Below, one piece after another: positions 20,319 to 31,931 of a DNA stretch of 64,000 bases. Source of the stretch: Naasia lichenicola (GTDB lineage: Bacteria; Actinomycetota; Actinomycetes; Actinomycetales; Microbacteriaceae); assembly GCF_004801885.1 (NCBI RefSeq), contig NZ_SSSM01000001.1:186001-250000 (forward strand), read 5' to 3'. The position numbers and the translations under genes are program-made. The notes beneath the pieces are model-generated. The model ran no database searches. It worked only from the letters and a program-made list of their open reading frames with translations, and was not told where the DNA came from. Positions within the stretch are counted from its first letter, which is position 1, and every line of letters starts with the position of its first letter.

Positions 20319-22766
20319 TCAGGCGAGCGGACCGCCGATGCTGGCCACCACGGCGTCGAGGGGCGTGCCGGATGCGTCGCGCTTGGCGCTCGCCTCGGGA
20401 AGGGACCGCACGGCTCCGTCGGCGCCGACCGCCATCGCGGGACCGTCGCCGACCCAGGCCAGCGCGAGGGAATCCTCGCCCTTGAGGAACGCGTGCGAGC
20501 GCACTCCACCGGTCGCACGGCCCTTGGCGGGGAACTCGGAGAACGGCGACACCTTGGCGCGGCCCGGGTCGGTTCCCGGCAGGGCGCCCGTCGTCGCGGA
20601 GATCGTGGCGACCACGGCGTTCTCGGGATCGTGGACGGCGCCGAAGTAGATCACGCGCGCGCCGGAGGCGACGTTGATGCCCGCCATGCCGCCCGCTGCC
20701 ACACCCTGCGGACGTACGTTCGACGCGGCGAAGTGCAGCAGCTGGGTGTCGGAGGTGACGAACACGAGCTCGTCGTCGTCTCCGCCCTGGAAGGCGCCGA
20801 CGACCTCATCGCCCGGCTTGAGCGCGATCAGCTCGAACTCGCTGCCCTTCGGATAGCCGGTGGGAGTGACGCGCTTGACCACGCCGTCCTTGGTGCCGAG
20901 CGCGATCGGCAGCTCGGCGACCATCGAGACGAGCGCGAGCACGTGCTCGCCCTTGCCGAGCGGCAGGTAGTCCGCGATGCGTGCCCCCGCGCCCAGCTGG
21001 ACGGAGTTGGCGGGCGCGACGGGCAGGTCGACGGGGGAGAAGCGCAGCAGCCGCCCCTTGTTGGTGACCGCGCCGAGCTCCCCTCGGCTCGTCGCGGAGA
21101 CGATCGATCGGATGGCGTCGTGCTTGCTGCGTCGCGGCGGCCGCACGATGGCGGTGCCGTCGGGCTGGTCGATCCGCAGCGCCCGTCCGCTCGTCGAGAG
21201 GAGGACCGTGCACGGCACGTCCTGGATCTCGAGGACGGGAGCGGCACCGCGGCGGCCCGTGGTGGCGAGCGACGGCTTGGCCTCGGTCAGCAGGGTGCGC
21301 CGCGGGGTGCCGAACTTCTCGGACACCTCGTCGAGCTCGGTGCTGACCACCTGGCGGAGCAGCTGCTCGCTGCCGAGGAGCTCCTCGAGATAGGCGATCT
21401 CGGCGAGCAGCGCATCGCGCTCCGTCTCGAGCTCGATCCGCGAGAACCGGGTCAGGCGGCGCAGGCGCAGCTCGAGGATGTACTCGGCCTGCAGCTGGCT
21501 CAACTCGAAGATGTCCATCAGGCGAGTGCGCGCCTGCTCGGAGTCGTCGCTGCGGCGGATGACCTGGATGACCTCGTCGATGTCGAGGATCGCGACGAGC
21601 AGACCCTCGACGAGGTGCAGGCGCTCCTTCCGGCGCGCGAGGCGGAACCTGGTGCGGCGGATGATCACCTGGAAGCGGTGGCCGATGTAGACGTGCAGCA
21701 GGTCGAGCAGACCGAGGGTGCGCGGGCCGCCGTCGACGAGAGCGACGTTGTTGATGCCCATCGACTCCTCGAGCGGGGTCAGCTTGTAGAGCTGCTCGAG
21801 GACTGCCTCGGGGCTGAACCCGGTCTTGATCCCGATGACCAGGCGCAGGCCGTGCTTGCGGTCGGTGAGGTCGTTGACGTCGGAGATGCCCTGGATGCGC
21901 TTGGCGTTGACGCCGTCCTTGATCTTCTCGATCACGCGCTCGGGGCCGACGAGGTAGGGCAGCTCGGTGACGATGAGCCCCATCTTGCGCGGGGTGATGC
22001 TCTCGATCGAGACGCGGGCACGGGTCTTGAAGCTGCCGCGGCCGGTCGCATACGCGTCGCGGATGCCGTCGAGGCCCGAGATCGTTCCGCCCGTGGGCAG
22101 GTCGGGTCCCGGGATGTACTGCATGACCTCTTCGAGCGTGGCCTTCGGGTTCTCGATGAGGAACTGGGCGCCCGCGACGACCTCGATGAGGTTGTGCGGT
22201 GCCATGTTCGTTGCCATGCCGACCGCGATGCCGGCCGCCCCGTTGACCAGGAGGTTGGGGAACGCGGCGGGCAGCACGTCGGGCTGTGTGAGCTGGTTGT
22301 CGTAGTTGGGCACGAAGTCGACGACGTCCTCGTCGAGGTTCTCCACCATGGCCATCGCCGACGGCGCCAGTCGCGCCTCGGTGTACCGGGCGGCGGCGGG
22401 GCCGTCGTCGAGCGATCCGAAGTTGCCGTGGCCGTCGATGGTGGGCAGGCGCATCGTGAACGGCTGCGCGAGGCGCACCAGGGCGTCGTAGATGGCCGAG
22501 TCGCCGTGGGGGTGCAGCTTGCCCATGACCTCACCGACGACGCGGGCCGACTTCACATGGCCGCGGTCGGGCCGGAGGCCCATATCGCTCATCTGGTAGA
22601 GGATGCGACGCTGCACGGGCTTGAGCCCGTCGCGGGCGTCCGGCAGCGCGCGGGAGTAGATCACGGAGTACGCGTACTCCAGGAAGGACCCCTGCATCTC
22701 GGTGGAGACGTCGACGTCCTGGATCTTCTCGACCGGGCCGCCTGCTGCGCCGTCTGTGGTTGTCAT
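20319..22766 (-). CDS. parC: DNA topoisomerase IV subunit A
   Basis: 815 aa from the ATG at 22766, which has GAGGAG a few nt upstream; an in-frame ATG at 22802 adds 12 residues without a clear site. The winged-helix breakage-reunion domain has the quinolone-region motif [17 protein letters not shown] and the active tyrosine in [10 protein letters not shown] tower/coiled-coil region with [20 protein letters not shown] follows. The C-terminal third consists of weak beta-pinwheel repeats and lacks a clear GyrA box, which supports ParC over GyrA. It decatenates daughter chromosomes with ParE (14968-17052). Confidence 0.93.
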   Translation of the reverse strand: MTTTDGAAGGPVEKIQDVDVSTEMQGSFLEYAYSVIYSRALPDARDGLKPVQRRILYQMSDMGLRPDRGHVKSARVVGEVMGKLHPHGDSAIYDALVRLAQPFTMRLPTIDGHGNFGSLDDGPAAARYTEARLAPSAMAMVENLDEDVVDFVPNYDNQLTQPDVLPAAFPNLLVNGAAGIAVGMATNMAPHNLIEVVAGAQFLIENPKATLEEVMQYIPGPDLPTGGTISGLDGIRDAYATGRGSFKTRARVSIESITPRKMGLIVTELPYLVGPERVIEKIKDGVNAKRIQGISDVNDLTDRKHGLRLVIGIKTGFSPEAVLEQLYKLTPLEESMGINNVALVDGGPRTLGLLDLLHVYIGHRFQVIIRRTRFRLARRKERLHLVEGLLVAILDIDEVIQVIRRSDDSEQARTRLMDIFELSQLQAEYILELRLRRLTRFSRIELETERDALLAEIAYLEELLGSEQLLRQVVSTELDEVSEKFGTPRRTLLTEAKPSLATTGRRGAAPVLEIQDVPCTVLLSTSGRALRIDQPDGTAIVRPPRRSKHDAIRSIVSATSRGELGAVTNKGRLLRFSPVDLPVAPANSVQLGAGARIADYLPLGKGEHVLALVSMVAELPIALGTKDGVVKRVTPTGYPKGSEFELIALKPGDEVVGAFQGGDDDELVFVTSDTQLLHFAASNVRPQGVAAGGMAGINVASGARVIYFGAVHDPENAVVATISATTGALPGTDPGRAKVSPFSEFPAKGRATGGVRSHAFLKGEDSLALAWVGDGPAMAVGADGAVRSLPEASAKRDASGTPLDAVVASIGGPLA

Positions 22767-22958
22767 GGGCTCCTCGTCGGACGCGGTGCGCGGGATGCGC
22801 ATCGCACGGTGTGCCGGCCTCCGTGCCGATCACCGCGCGGGTGCGCGGCGGTGGGCGGCTCGGGGGCCACCCGACCGTCTGCCGGTTCCCTCCGGCGGAC
22901 GGCGGTGAAGACATGGGTCCGCGAGCTCGCGATTCGGGGCTGTGCCAGACTGACGCGG

Positions 22959-24092
22959 ATGCCCCCCATGCTAGTGAGCGGGTCCGACCCCGGGCCGCAT
23001 CTCGACGCGGTTCTGCCCAGTTCTGTCGCCGCCATGGCCGGCAAGCCGAACCGGCTGGGGCTCCCGCGGATCCGAGCCGCCATCGTCGTGCTCGTCGACG
23101 GCCTCGGTGCCGCCGCACTCAAGGAGCGCTCCGGCCACGCGCGGACGCTGGCATCGCGGATGGGCTCGAAGGACGTCATCGAGACCGGGGCGCCCACGAC
23201 CACCGCCGCCGCGCTCGCCACCCTCACCACTGGGACGCTGCCCGGCCGGCACGGCATCGTCGGCTACTCCGCCCTGGACCCCGTCGCCGACCGCGTGGTC
23301 AATCAGCTGACCGGCTGGGGCGGAACCGTCGACCCCGCGACCTGGCAGCGCATGCCGACGGTGTTCGAGACGGCGACGGGCGTTCGGTCTGTTGCTGTCG
23401 GTCCAGCCCGGTTCGCATCGTCCGGCTTCTCCGCCGCCATCCTGCGCGGCGCCGAGTACGTCGGCGCCGAGGACATCCAGGAGCGCTTCGACACCGCACT
23501 GCGGGTGGTCGGGAAGTCCGGATCGACCCTGGTCTACCTCTACGTGCCCGAGCTCGACATGGCGGCCCACGCGGTGGGCCTGGCTTCGGATCGGTGGATC
23601 ACCGCGCTCGAGGAGGTGGACTCCGCGCTCGCCGACGCCCTGCGCCGACTCCGCCCGGATACGGCGCTGCTGGTCACCGCGGACCATGGATTGATCGATG
23701 TGCCCGCCGAGAGGCACGTGCTCATCGACGAGTGGGACGGCTTCGATGCGGTGCGGCACGTCGGCGGCGATCCGCGACTCGTGCACCTCTACCTCGATCC
23801 GGGTGCGAGCACCGAGGATCGCGACGCGCTGGCCGCCCGCTGGGCCGAGGATGAAGCTCCGCGAGGAAGGGTCCTGACCCGCGATCAGGCGATCGCGGAC
23901 GACTGGTTCGGCCCTGTCGATCCGGAGGTCGCTCCTCGGATCGGCGACATCCTGATCGAGGCGCGCGCCGAGATCGCCTATTACGACGGCGGCGGGCCAT
24001 CGTCGCCCCGATCGATGGTCGGGCAGCACGGCGCGTGGAGCGATAAGGAGCGCCGGGTTCCCCTGCTGCGCTTCGGCGCCGCTCAGCGCTGA
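22959..24092 (+). CDS. Alkaline phosphatase superfamily protein (nucleotide pyrophosphatase/phosphodiesterase-like)
   Basis: 377 aa. The superfamily metal and nucleophile signs are AAIVVLVDGLGAAALKERSG (near residue 40), TGAPTTTAAALATLTTG with the Thr nucleophile (near 75), PELDMAAHAVG (near 195), and LLVTADHGLIDVP (near 235). Members hydrolyse phosphodiester or phosphate monoester bonds. There is no signal peptide, so it should be cytoplasmic. It is divergent from parC. A CAGACT box ends 7 nt before the ATG, compatible with a leaderless start. Confidence 0.85.
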   Translation: MPPMLVSGSDPGPHLDAVLPSSVAAMAGKPNRLGLPRIRAAIVVLVDGLGAAALKERSGHARTLASRMGSKDVIETGAPTTTAAALATLTTGTLPGRHGIVGYSALDPVADRVVNQLTGWGGTVDPATWQRMPTVFETATGVRSVAVGPARFASSGFSAAILRGAEYVGAEDIQERFDTALRVVGKSGSTLVYLYVPELDMAAHAVGLASDRWITALEEVDSALADALRRLRPDTALLVTADHGLIDVPAERHVLIDEWDGFDAVRHVGGDPRLVHLYLDPGASTEDRDALAARWAEDEAPRGRVLTRDQAIADDWFGPVDPEVAPRIGDILIEARAEIAYYDGGGPSSPRSMVGQHGAWSDKERRVPLLRFGAAQR

Positions 24093-24100
24093 GAGCGGCC

Positions 24101-24417
24101 TGTCAGCGCTGCACTGGCTACGCCGGTCTCGAGTCCCCGTCGCAAGCGTGCGACGTGGGCCCAGCGCCGTGAACGGCCTCCTCGACCAACGAGGCGTTGG
24201 GCGACCCAGCCGTCCTCCGTTGGTCGAGGAGCGAGGAACGAGCGTCTCGAGACCCGCCGAGGTCAGCGCTGCACTGGCTCTGCCGGTCTCGAGACGGCCG
24301 TGAACGGCCTCCTCGACCAACGAGGTTTCTGGCGACCCAGCCGTCCTCCGTTGGTCGAGGAGCGAGGAACGAGCGTCTCGAGACCGGCCGAGCTAATCGA
24401 GACCCGCCGAGGAGGGG
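24101..24417. repeat. Tandem and inverted dispersed repeats (CTCGACCAACGAG / GTTGGTCGAGGAGCGAG family)
   Basis: There is no gene here. Two tandem copies of a unit starting TCAGCGCTGCACTGGCT (24103 and 24263, 160 bp apart) each hold the inverted pair CCTCGACCAACGAGG...CCGTTGGTCGAGGAGCGAGGAACGAGCGTCTCGAGACC. The first copy has an extra segment of about 30 bp. The stretch fills the space between two convergent genes. Confidence 0.85.
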
Positions 24418-25785
24418 CTAGGCCGGATCCTCGTCGTCGGGGCGGGCGCCGAAGACGATCTCGTCCCAGCTGGGCAGGTTGGCTCGCCCGCGGCGCGGAC
24501 CCTTGCCGGAGTTCGGCAGCTGGCGCGGGGGAGGAGGCAGCTGGCCGGTGCCGCCCGATGTCGGACGCTCGAACATCTTCACCGTTGCACCGGTCGATCG
24601 ATCGCTGCGGCCGTCGCTCGGATCGGCCTCGGGACGGCGAAAGGCCGATCCCGCACCGAGGCTCGTGCTCCGGGCGGCTTCGCGTTCGCTGCGGCGGCGG
24701 CGAAGCGCGTCGAGGAGGTCTGCTGTCTCGCCGAGGTCGGGCGGAAGGGTGTCCCGACCCACGGGCGTGACGGACCCGGTCCGCGGCTCGACCCGACGTG
24801 CCGGACCCGATCGATCGCCGTTCCTGTCCACGCGCTCGCCGGCCGTTCGCTCGCCCGCCCCGCGGGATCCGGGCAGCACCTCGGTCGTGTCGACGTCCCG
24901 CGGCGAGCGAGGCGTCTCCGACTCGGAACCGCTGCTGATGATGGACGTGCCGACGATCGGAGTCCCGGCCGCAGGCGCGTCCCGCTGAGTCGTGCGGGGC
25001 AGCTCGGTGGTCTCTCGGGCGGCGGCCGACCGGGAGCCGGGCTCCCGGGGCGTGAGGTCGAAGATGGCGGAGTCGAAGCGGCTCGAGTCCATCGCGGGGG
25101 GCTCTGAGGGAGGAGCGATCGGCTCGACCCGAGGCTCGGGCCGTGCGGCGGGCGCCTCGTCGGACGGCAGGGCTCGCAGGCGCGGCATGAGCGTGCCGGT
25201 GGCCTCGTGCTGCTGCGAGAGGGCGGTGGCCTCGCTGTTGATCGGGGAGAGGACAGCCTTCTTGAGGTCGAAGCTCCAGCGGGCATCATGGTCGACGCCG
25301 TCGGAGGTGAAGTTCAGCTTGAGCATCCAGCCGTCCTTCGGGTCCTTCCAGCTCGCCCAGCGCGGACCGCGGGCGGCGAGCTGCTCGAGTCGTCGGGCGA
25401 TGACGGCGCCGAACCGTGCCACGGGCGCTTCGAGGCCGCCGCCCGGCAGCTGCACGGGCACCGCGAGGGCGCTCGTGATGACGTGCTCGCGCTCGGCAAG
25501 CACGGGGCCCTCGTAGCGGCGGATGTCGTAGACCGGGAACCCGGTGAGCTCGGCGACCTCTTCAGAGGTGAGACCCTCGCGGATGTAGCCCTGGATGTCG
25601 CGGACGGGCACCTTGCGCAGTGCGCCGGTCTGCAGGGTGGGCTCGTGCAGGCTCGAGGTGCGCAGCGCCGCCTGACGCAGTGCCGCTCGGATGGCGTCGT
25701 CGACCTCGACCAGGAACTGCGTCCCATCGGGCGCGGTCGCCACTATGCGCCCGTCGTCGACGCGGATCGCCCGTAAAGTCTCCAC
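24418..25785 (-). CDS. sepH: Septation protein SepH
   Basis: 455 aa from the GTG at 25785. The N-terminal DUF3071 region starts METLRAIRVDDGRIV and contains a helix-turn-helix, GLTSEEVAELTGFPVYDIRR (about residues 75-95), then RARFGAVIARRLEQL-like and WKDPKDGWMLKLNFTSD segments. A long Pro/Ser/Thr/Arg-rich linker follows, and the protein ends with the conserved LPSWDEIVFGARPDDE tail. In Streptomyces, SepH binds FtsZ and stimulates its assembly at division. TAGGGA (25793-25798, read on the minus strand) ends 7 nt before the GTG, so the mRNA is likely leaderless. Confidence 0.93.
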   Translation of the reverse strand: METLRAIRVDDGRIVATAPDGTQFLVEVDDAIRAALRQAALRTSSLHEPTLQTGALRKVPVRDIQGYIREGLTSEEVAELTGFPVYDIRRYEGPVLAEREHVITSALAVPVQLPGGGLEAPVARFGAVIARRLEQLAARGPRWASWKDPKDGWMLKLNFTSDGVDHDARWSFDLKKAVLSPINSEATALSQQHEATGTLMPRLRALPSDEAPAARPEPRVEPIAPPSEPPAMDSSRFDSAIFDLTPREPGSRSAAARETTELPRTTQRDAPAAGTPIVGTSIISSGSESETPRSPRDVDTTEVLPGSRGAGERTAGERVDRNGDRSGPARRVEPRTGSVTPVGRDTLPPDLGETADLLDALRRRRSEREAARSTSLGAGSAFRRPEADPSDGRSDRSTGATVKMFERPTSGGTGQLPPPPRQLPNSGKGPRRGRANLPSWDEIVFGARPDDEDPA

Positions 25786-25978
25786 AGCTGTTTCCCTACC
25801 CCCCGGTATGCGCCCAGAATGCCACCTCCGATGAGGTTTTACGGGGAATACGCGGGGCGTGCCGGAAGTTGCCCGAGGGTTGCAGAAATCCGATGGTTGC
25901 GCCGGTTTGCTATCCCCAAGCCGATCGTGCAAACTGTCGCCGCCAATCGTTGGCACAGCACAGAAGAAGTGGATGGGC

Positions 25979-26272
25979 ATGGCGACCGATTACGACGCCC
26001 CACGTAAGACCGACGACGACTCCGAGTCGATCGAGGCGCTCAAGGAGCGAGTGCCGGACCGGCTCTCCGGCGTCGTCGACGTCGAGGACGCCGACAACCC
26101 CGCGAGCTTCGACCTTCCCGGTGCAGACCTCTCCGATCTCGACCTCGATGTCATCGTCCTGCCGCCTCAGGCGGACGAGTTCACCTGCGTCTCGTGCTTC
26201 CTCGTGAAGAACCGCTCGCAGTTCGACCACGAGACCGGCCTCGGCCCGGTCTGCCAGGAGTGCCAGCTGTAG
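25979..26272 (+). CDS. DUF4193 family protein
   Basis: 97 aa. It starts MATDYDAPRKTDDD, has an acidic middle, and ends with a four-cysteine site: FTCVSCFLVKNRSQF and GPVCQECQL. This family is conserved in actinobacteria beside sepH and dut, as here. Its function is unknown; a small zinc-binding protein is the likely form. Confidence 0.9.
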   Translation: MATDYDAPRKTDDDSESIEALKERVPDRLSGVVDVEDADNPASFDLPGADLSDLDLDVIVLPPQADEFTCVSCFLVKNRSQFDHETGLGPVCQECQL

Positions 26273-26298
26273 TCGGAGACCGACTATCGCGGTGAATC

Positions 26299-26330
26299 AA
26301 GGCCTTCACGTCTCAGGACGTGAGGGCCTT
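26299..26330. terminator. Two-way hairpin between DUF4193 and DUF3093 genes
   Basis: AAGGCCTTCACGT pairs with ACGTGAGGGCCTT around CTCAGG. The hairpin overlaps the last codons of the DUF3093 gene and lies 27 nt after the DUF4193 stop. It has only short T runs, so efficiency is uncertain. Confidence 0.6.
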
Positions 26331-26759
26331 CGCCGTCTCTATGGCGCCGATCAGCTCGTCAGGTCGTCGGGAGGACGCCAGCCAGTACGGAGCGGGATCG
26401 CTGATGTCGAGGAGCTCGATCCGCACGACGGGGTCGATCCACGGACGCAGGCAGAGGAAGGCGCGGGCGTCGAGACGGACGCCGCGCTCCGCTGTCGCCT
26501 CCGCCGCGCGATAGGCGGCGACGGTGCCGACCAGCGCGACATCGATGTGTGCGCGACCGACCCGCAAGGTGCGTCCGGAGACCTCGATCCTCGGTGCGGG
26601 GATGATCAGCAGTCCCATGGCGCCGAGGTAGAGCACCGCAGCGCAGATGACGCCGGCGGTGATCGAGATGGGCAGGAAGACCAGCAGACTCGCGGGAATC
26701 ACGAGCGCGCAGGCGATGTAGAGCCACGCGCTCGGCCACAGACGCTCGGAGTAGGACAC
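26313..26759 (-). CDS. DUF3093 family membrane protein
   Basis: 148 aa from the GTG at 26759, giving VSYSERLWPSAWLYIACALV, which matches the usual start of the family. Two hydrophobic hairpin segments occupy residues 10-55, followed by a soluble domain ending in LDISDPAPYWLASSRRPDELI. The function is unknown. It is divergent from dut with 39 bp between the starts, the common order in this family. Confidence 0.85.
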   Translation of the reverse strand: MSYSERLWPSAWLYIACALVIPASLLVFLPISITAGVICAAVLYLGAMGLLIIPAPRIEVSGRTLRVGRAHIDVALVGTVAAYRAAEATAERGVRLDARAFLCLRPWIDPVVRIELLDISDPAPYWLASSRRPDELIGAIETAKALTS

Positions 26760-26798
26760 CTCCCCATTGCACCAGACATCGTGGACTACCCTCGACAC

Positions 26799-27284
26799 GT
26801 GCCAGAGCCCGTGCGTGTGCTGTTCACCGGCGAACAGACCCCTGTGTACGCCCATCCGGGCGACGCAGGAGCGGACCTCACCTCCTCGGAGGACGTGCTG
26901 CTGGGGCCCGGTCAGCGGGCGCTCGTCGGAACGGGGACGTCGATCGCGCTGCCGAACGGCCACGTCGCCTTCGTCGTCCCGCGCAGCGGCCTTGCGGCCA
27001 AGCACGGCATCACCATCGTCAACACACCCGGCACCGTCGACGCGGGCTACCGCGGCGAGATCAAGGTCATCCTGCTCAACACGGACTCCACCGAGCCCTA
27101 TCAGGTGCGAGCGGGCGACCGCATCGCCCAGGTGATCGTCATGCCCGTCGCACCCGCCCAGTTCCTCCGCGTGGACAGCCTTCCTGGCAGCCACCGCGGC
27201 TCGGGCGGCTTCGGGTCGACCGGCCTCGGGTCATCCGGCATCGAGTCACCCGGCCCTGCCGGCGAGGAAGGACTGAGCTTGTGA
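26799..27284 (+). CDS. dut: dUTP diphosphatase
   Basis: 161 aa from the GTG at 26799. All five motifs are visible: HPGDAGADL (1), PRSGLAAKHG (2), NTPGTVDAGYRGEI (3), RAGDRIAQVIVMP (4) and GSGGFGSTG (5). It hydrolyses dUTP to dUMP and diphosphate, keeping uracil out of DNA, and acts as a trimer. The stop overlaps the next start (GTGA). TACCCT (26787-26792) ends 6 nt before the GTG, indicating a leaderless start. Confidence 0.95.
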   Translation: MPEPVRVLFTGEQTPVYAHPGDAGADLTSSEDVLLGPGQRALVGTGTSIALPNGHVAFVVPRSGLAAKHGITIVNTPGTVDAGYRGEIKVILLNTDSTEPYQVRAGDRIAQVIVMPVAPAQFLRVDSLPGSHRGSGGFGSTGLGSSGIESPGPAGEEGLSL

Positions 27285-27898
27285 GCGATCCCCAGGACGC
27301 AGATCTGCAGCCGAAGTCGGCCCCGGAGGATCGAGAGCTGAACGGCCCGCTCGATGTCACCGAGGCCAACGCGGTGCGGCCCTACGTCGACCTCGGCGGC
27401 GTGAAGATCGTCCCGCGCGAAGGACTGCACCTCCGCCTCGAAGTGGAGGACGGCACCAAGCGGGTCGTCGCAGTCGGGCTCGACTACGCCGGATCCACCC
27501 TGCAGGTCCAGCCGTTCGCGGCGCCCCGCACGAGCGGCCTCTGGCACGAGATCCGCGCGCAGATCGTCGAGCAGATCCAGAAGCAGGGCGGCACCACGCG
27601 TCTCGCCGACGGCCCGTTCGGCCCCGAGCTGGTCGCCACAATTCCCGTCGCCGCGGGCCCGGGCGCCCCGCCGCAGTCCCGGATCGCGCGCTTCATCGGC
27701 GTCGACGGACCGCGTTGGTTCCTCCGCGGCGTCATCGCCGGCGAGGGAGCGGTCAATCCGCAGGCCGCCGTGCAGGTGGAGGACCTCTTCCGCTCCGTCG
27801 TGGTCGTCCGCGGCACCACCCCGATGCCGCCGCGCGACCTCATCCCGCTGCACGTCCCGGGCGGCACCACTGGTCCGGCGGCCGGACCACTCGGCTGA
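27281..27898 (+). CDS. DUF3710 family protein
   Basis: 205 aa, GTG start overlapping the dut stop by 4 nt. Family features are the conserved YVDLGGVKIVPREGLHLRLE, QVQPFAAPRTSGLWHEIRAQ, and the GPRWFLRGVIAGEGA segment. It is conserved downstream of dut in actinobacteria; no function is established. It is followed after 1 nt by the DUF3159 gene, so dut-DUF3710-DUF3159 form one operon. Confidence 0.92.
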   Translation: MSDPQDADLQPKSAPEDRELNGPLDVTEANAVRPYVDLGGVKIVPREGLHLRLEVEDGTKRVVAVGLDYAGSTLQVQPFAAPRTSGLWHEIRAQIVEQIQKQGGTTRLADGPFGPELVATIPVAAGPGAPPQSRIARFIGVDGPRWFLRGVIAGEGAVNPQAAVQVEDLFRSVVVVRGTTPMPPRDLIPLHVPGGTTGPAAGPLG

Positions 27899-27899
27899 C

Positions 27900-28778
27900 G
27901 TGAGCGGCACTGAACCGAACGGCATGGAACCGAACGGCACTGAACTGAACGGCGCGCTGTCCGACGACCGCGATCGCGGCGCTCGGGACGCTTACGGGTC
28001 GGCGGCATCCGCTCCGCTCGCGGACAGTCTCGCGGAGGCGGCCCGACGCGCGGGCTTCGCACAGGCGGTATCGGGGGAGCGGGTCACCGGCGGCGCCGTG
28101 CTCGGTGCGATCGGCGGAGTCCGCGGCATCCTCGAGGCGGTCCTCCCCGGCTTCGTCTTCCTGCTTCTGTTCACCCTCACGCCGTCCCTGCCGCTGGCGC
28201 TCGGCGTCTCGGTCGGAGTGGCGGCCGTCTTCTCCATCATCCGGATCATCCAGAAGGGCCCGTTCACCCAGGCCATCGGCGGCCTGGTCGCGGTAGCGGC
28301 ATCCGCGGCGCTCGCACTCGTCACCGGCCGCGCGGAGAACAACTTCATCCTCGGCCTGATCACCAACGTGGCCTACGGCGTCGCGCTGCTCATCTCGGTC
28401 CTCGTCCGCTGGCCGCTGATCGGCCTGGCCGTCGGCTTCCTGCTGGGCGAGGGGACCGCCTGGCGCGCCGACCGACGCAAGTTCCGCGCCATGCAGGGGC
28501 TCACCTTGGTGTGGGTGGCGATGTTCGCCGCGCGCCTCGCCGTGCAGGTGCCGCTCTACCTCGCGGGCAACCTCGAGCTCCTCGCCACCTTCAAGCTCGT
28601 CATGGGCCTGCCGCTCTACGCTCCGCTGCTCGTGCTGTCCTGGCTGATCGTCCGCGCGGTGTTCCCCGGCGCGCGGCCGCTCGGGGGCTCGCCCGCAGGC
28701 ACTGCCCGGAGCACCGATGCGAGCTCGGCCCCGAGCACCGCGACGAGCTCCGCGAAGCCCTCCGACACCCCGTCCTGA
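27900..28778 (+). CDS. DUF3159 family membrane protein
   Basis: 292 aa, GTG start. About six membrane helices lie between residues 75 and 260, with VLGAIGGVRGILEAVLPGFV at the first helix and the conserved LGLITNVAYG and GEGTAWRADRRKFR. The N-terminal tail carries a short repeat, EPNG-MEPNG-TELNG, coded by near-identical 15-nt units, and the C-terminal tail is Ser/Thr/Ala rich. The function is unknown. Last gene of the dut operon. Confidence 0.9.
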   Translation: MSGTEPNGMEPNGTELNGALSDDRDRGARDAYGSAASAPLADSLAEAARRAGFAQAVSGERVTGGAVLGAIGGVRGILEAVLPGFVFLLLFTLTPSLPLALGVSVGVAAVFSIIRIIQKGPFTQAIGGLVAVAASAALALVTGRAENNFILGLITNVAYGVALLISVLVRWPLIGLAVGFLLGEGTAWRADRRKFRAMQGLTLVWVAMFAARLAVQVPLYLAGNLELLATFKLVMGLPLYAPLLVLSWLIVRAVFPGARPLGGSPAGTARSTDASSAPSTATSSAKPSDTPS

Positions 28779-28810
28779 CCGGCTGCCCGCGCCGGAGCGC
28801 GTGATAGTTT

Positions 28811-28828
28811 TATCTCGACGTCGAGATA
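28811..28828. promoter_or_regulatory. Perfect 18-bp palindrome upstream of aconitase
   Basis: TATCTCGACGTCGAGATA lies 122 bp before the acnA start. It is fully symmetric, AT-edged, and lies in an AT-rich pocket (GTGATAGTTT precedes it). A dimeric regulator such as a MarR or TetR protein would fit such a site, but none is encoded nearby. Confidence 0.6.
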
Positions 28829-28861
28829 CTTTTCGGCTCGATGACCCAGCTCCGCCGCAGT

Positions 28862-28875
28862 GTTAGGCATGCCTC
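28862..28875. promoter_or_regulatory. DtxR-family-like box upstream of aconitase
   Basis: TTAGGCATGCCTCA is symmetric except for one position pair and looks like the half-sites of actinobacterial iron/manganese (DtxR/IdeR-type) boxes. Aconitase is a 4Fe-4S enzyme and its gene is iron-controlled in Corynebacterium through DtxR and RipA, so metal control is plausible here. The match to the 19-bp consensus is only partial. Confidence 0.4.
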
Positions 28876-28950
28876 ACTAGTGCCCGCGGGGCGAGGGAAC
28901 GAAGATTGGCAGAGGGCCGCGTTCGACCGGTCCGCAGCGGAGGAGGACAC

Positions 28951-31770
<2,820 letters not shown>

Positions 31771-31777
31771 GCCGCAC

Positions 31778-31863
31778 GGGCCTCGATACGGGCGTGAACG
31801 CCCTACTCGACCAACGAACTCACTTCGCTGGTCGAGTAGGCGCCCAACGCCGTCTCGAGGCCC
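31778..31863. repeat. Dispersed inverted repeat (GGCCTCGATACGGGCG / GGTCGAGTAGG family)
   Basis: GGGCCTCGATACGGGCGTGAACGCC-CTACTCGACCAACGA pairs with its inverted copy around CTCACTT. It sits directly after acnA and before dxs and probably ends acnA transcription. The sister of this family is at 44631-44768, and a more distant one at 24101-24417. Confidence 0.75.
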
Positions 31864-31931
31864 TCTGCCGACATCGGAGTGCCGAGCGCCCCAATGCAAG
31901 GGCGTCCAGCGGCAGTGAATAGACTCGCCTG

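Noticed and set aside
20493-22900. Upstream extension of the phosphodiesterase frame to a 1199-codon open frame
   Set aside because: The first 820 codons are antisense to parC and show no domain; the real gene begins at 22959.
24101-24417. Repeats that at first look resemble a CRISPR array
   Set aside because: Only two complex units with internal inverted arms, unequal spacing and no regular spacers; no cas genes in the window.
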